A stretch of 7,908 nt of DNA from JAJPJX01 sp964568355. GTDB lineage: Bacteria; Acidobacteriota; Terriglobia; Bryobacterales; Bryobacteraceae. The notes beneath the pieces are model-generated. The model was not told the origin of the DNA, did no database searches, and saw nothing but the letters and a program-made list of their open reading frames with translations. A program made the translations under genes and the position numbers. The stretch is taken from assembly GCA_964568355.1 (NCBI GenBank), contig CAZMRK010000515.1, forward strand, positions 1 through 7,908. Direction: 5' to 3'. Each line of letters opens with the position of its first letter. The stretch's first letter is position 1. Shown piece after piece: positions 6,377 to 7,908 of the stretch.

Positions 6377-6913
6377 GTGAAGCTGTTCAAAATCCTGGTA
6401 CTAGCGGTCACGCTGTGCGGGACTTTGGCCTTCGAGTGTTCCGCTTTTCAAGGTCCTTCTACCGCCACTCGGGACCGGATCATTCGCGAAGTGCGCCACG
6501 AACTGGTCATGCTGCCTTATTATGGTGTTTTCGACAACCTCGCTTATCGTGTTGACGGCGAGACAGTTACCCTGCTCGGTCAGGTCACCCGGCCGACCTT
6601 GAAGTCGGATGCCGAGCGCGTCGTTAAAAAAATCGAAGGTGTTGAGAAAGTCATCAACAACATCGAAGTCCTGCCGCTTTCTCCGATGGACGACCGGATC
6701 CGGCTGGCCGTCTATCGCCGCGTTTATGGCCAGACCGCCCTGCAACAATACGGACTCCGCTCGGTCCCGCCGATCCACATCCTCGTTAAGAATGGTAACG
6801 TCACCCTGGTCGGCGTGGTTGCGAACGAGACGGACAAGAACATCGCCGGTATTCAGGCTAACGGCGTTTCCGGTGTGTTTTCGGTGAAGAACGAATTGAC
6901 CGTCGAGAAATAA
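6377..6913 (+). CDS. Exported protein with two BON domains
   Basis: The 178-aa product starts at GTG, giving a signal peptide (residues 1-23, core LFKILVLAVTLCGTLAF, cleavage probably after CSA). Two BON domains follow: about 31-100 (TRDRIIREV, then VDGETVTLLGQV, then GVEKVINNIEV) and about 104-177 (DDRIRLAVYRRV, then VKNGNVTLVGVV, then GVFSVKNELTV). BON domains occur in OsmY-like and similar envelope proteins and are thought to bind phospholipid or polymer surfaces, so a periplasmic envelope-stability role is the best guess. No lipobox is evident at Cys14 or Cys21. Codons such as GGT, GTT and AAC look more frequent than in the ccm genes. With the strong promoter and Shine-Dalgarno, this suggests good expression. 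It is divergent from ccmE, with no evident functional link. Its last 56 bp overlap the convergent pseudouridine synthase gene. Confidence 0.88.
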   Translation: MKLFKILVLAVTLCGTLAFECSAFQGPSTATRDRIIREVRHELVMLPYYGVFDNLAYRVDGETVTLLGQVTRPTLKSDAERVVKKIEGVEKVINNIEVLPLSPMDDRIRLAVYRRVYGQTALQQYGLRSVPPIHILVKNGNVTLVGVVANETDKNIAGIQANGVSGVFSVKNELTVEK

Positions 6914-7661
6914 CACACCCACCCAGTGCCTGAACTTCTTCCGTCGTGAGTTCCCGGTGCGTACCGATCTTCAGATCTCCTATACGCACCGGGCCTATGG
7001 CTGTACGGACCAGCTTGAGCACCTTGCTGCCGATCGCCTCCGTCATGCGGCGCACCTGCCGGTTGCGCCCTTCCGTGATGGCGATCTCGAGAAATGTATA
7101 CTTGCCGGTGTCCCGGACACGAGCGACTTTGGCCGGCCGCGTAGGGCCGTCGCTCAGGTGAACTCCCTGCCGCAACATTTCCAACTGCTCCTCGCTGAGC
7201 ACTGTTGAGGATTTCACCAGGTAAGTCTTCGCGACCTGGTGCTCCGGATTGGTGAGATGCTCCGCAAACTGCGTATCATTGGTCAGGATCAGCAACCCGC
7301 TGGTGTCCATATCCAGGCGTCCCACGGGGATCACCCAGCCATCAATGCCTTGGAGGAGATCGTAAACCGTAGGCCGGCCGTCGGAGTCCCGGCGCGTGGT
7401 GACGTAGCCGGTCGGCTTGTAAAGCAGCAGGTAGACGGGTTCTTCCCGCCGGACGAGCCGGTTGTCGAAAGTTACCCGGTCCCGCTCCAGATCCACCCAA
7501 TGGTCGGGCGTCTGGATCACCTTCCCGTTGACCTTCACCCGGCCGGCGCCGATCCAGCCGCGCGCATCGCTGCGCGAACCCATGCCGGCCTTCGAGAGTA
7601 CCCTCTCCAGGGTCTTCAGCGGACGCTTTCCCCCGGAAGGACGGTACACGGTACGGTTCAT
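6858..7661 (-). CDS. rluB: RluB/RsuA-family pseudouridine synthase
   Basis: Enzymes of this family convert a specific uridine to pseudouridine in ribosomal RNA. The 267-aa protein has an N-terminal S4 RNA-binding domain (about residues 17-65, TLERVLSKAGMGSRSDARG), then the catalytic domain. That domain has YKPTGYVTT (81-89), the catalytic motif GRLDMDTSGLLILTND (114-129) with Asp117, and EGRNRQVRRMTEAIG (197-211). The last motif resembles RluB (EGRNREVRR) more than RsuA, so 23S rRNA is the likelier substrate. That choice is inference. The ATG at 7659-7661 is the first start after an in-frame stop but has no clear Shine-Dalgarno. The family normally ends near LTTEEVQAL (238-246). The last 21 residues, rich in Arg and Ser, run past that point, mostly into sequence that is also the 3' end of the BON gene. 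Confidence 0.9.
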   Translation of the reverse strand: MNRTVYRPSGGKRPLKTLERVLSKAGMGSRSDARGWIGAGRVKVNGKVIQTPDHWVDLERDRVTFDNRLVRREEPVYLLLYKPTGYVTTRRDSDGRPTVYDLLQGIDGWVIPVGRLDMDTSGLLILTNDTQFAEHLTNPEHQVAKTYLVKSSTVLSEEQLEMLRQGVHLSDGPTRPAKVARVRDTGKYTFLEIAITEGRNRQVRRMTEAIGSKVLKLVRTAIGPVRIGDLKIGTHRELTTEEVQALGGCVISRRSIRSSPKTHRKRR

Positions 7662-7707
7662 ATAGGAATGGTATCGCGGGGGATGCTAGCATGATCTGGA
7701 TTTTCTG
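7662..7707. other. Short divergent gap with a 10-bp palindrome
   Basis: This 46-bp gap separates the pseudouridine synthase start from the plus-strand HHE gene. It contains a perfect palindrome, ATGCTAGCAT (7683-7692), which could be an operator or chance. I see no convincing -35/-10 pair on either strand. Confidence 0.35.
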
Positions 7708-7908
7708 ATGAGAGCTCACCCCGTCACCCCCGCTACGGCATTGTTGCGGGAAGAGCACCGGGCGATCGAGAACTGGCTGGACCAGCTTGCCCGTGTGCTG
7801 CGGGACTGGACTGTGGACCCCCTCCCCATGCTCCGCCTCACCGTGCAGGATACCTGGCTCCTGGCCCATTCCCACTACGAACTGGAGGAGAGGACGCTCT
7901 TTGTAGCC
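7708..7908 (+). CDS. Hemerythrin-like HHE-domain protein (N-terminal 67 residues, truncated by window edge)
   Basis: The open frame from ATG (7708-7710) runs to the edge. It shows LLREEHRAIENWLDQL (His17) and, after a second helix, HSHYELEERTLF (His54, His56, Glu60). This is the EH...HxxxE pattern of HHE cation-binding proteins, where His and Glu from a four-helix bundle hold a diiron centre. The remaining ligands would lie beyond the edge. Such proteins bind oxygen or nitric oxide, sense iron or redox state, or repair iron centres; the half seen here cannot tell which. The Shine-Dalgarno is weak, only GGA about 8 nt before the ATG. The assignment is moderately firm from the motif spacing. 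Confidence 0.72.
   Translation, partial: MRAHPVTPATALLREEHRAIENWLDQLARVLRDWTVDPLPMLRLTVQDTWLLAHSHYELEERTLFVA

Noticed and set aside
6094..6411. Minus-strand open frame crossing the intergenic region into ccmE
   Set aside because: It is out of frame with ccmE, has no recognisable domain and no ribosome site; ccmE itself is well supported.
6401..6922. Minus-strand open frame (173 codons) opposite the BON gene
   Set aside because: The plus-strand frame has a signal peptide, two BON domains and a strong ribosome site; the antisense frame has no recognisable family pattern.
7342..7875. Minus-strand open frame (177 codons) across the pseudouridine synthase start and HHE gene
   Set aside because: It is another frame of the synthase and antisense to the HHE motif; the composition shows no domain.

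Overview
The window is high-GC bacterial DNA. It is dominated by one long minus-strand operon for cytochrome c maturation (Ccm, System I), which runs from about position 6194 down to the left edge. The variant Ccm set, a zinc-ribbon protein next to ccmH and a carboxypeptidase-regulatory-like protein inside the cluster suggest an Acidobacteriota member, possibly of the Solibacter/Bryobacter group. That placement is inference from gene content only. No rRNA, tRNA, mobile element or CRISPR array is visible.

The order on the minus strand is ccmE (5754-6194), ccmF (3726-5738), ccmH (3284-3745), a small membrane-anchored zinc-ribbon protein with a CcmI-like N-terminal part (2862-3284), a signal-peptide/beta-sandwich/single-TM protein of unknown function (1816-2865), ccmA (1134-1835), ccmB (394-1137) and the start of ccmC (1-357, cut by the window edge). 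The genes overlap or nearly touch (ATGA, TGATG and 20-nt overlaps), so they are probably co-transcribed and translationally coupled. In the general System I scheme, CcmABC load heme onto the periplasmic chaperone CcmE, CcmH handles the apocytochrome cysteine thiols, and CcmF/H ligate heme to the apocytochrome. ccmD and ccmG are not seen and could lie beyond the left edge.

The machinery departs from the textbook form in several places. CcmE has a CXXXY heme-attachment motif instead of HXXXY. CcmH has a five-cysteine cluster (CQCGC, then two more Cys) instead of LRCxxC. The CcmI-like protein ends in a four-Cys zinc ribbon instead of a TPR domain. An uncharacterised membrane protein with a large predicted periplasmic part sits between it and ccmA. 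Together these look like a remodelled System I and are the most interesting content here.

To the right, a 182-bp divergent intergenic region (6195-6376) separates ccmE from a plus-strand gene for an exported protein with two BON domains (6377-6913), which has a good candidate promoter and Shine-Dalgarno. Its 3' end overlaps by 56 bp the 3' end of a convergent RluB/RsuA-type pseudouridine synthase gene (6858-7661, minus). A 46-bp gap then precedes the start of a plus-strand hemerythrin-like (HHE) gene (7708 to the right edge, partial).
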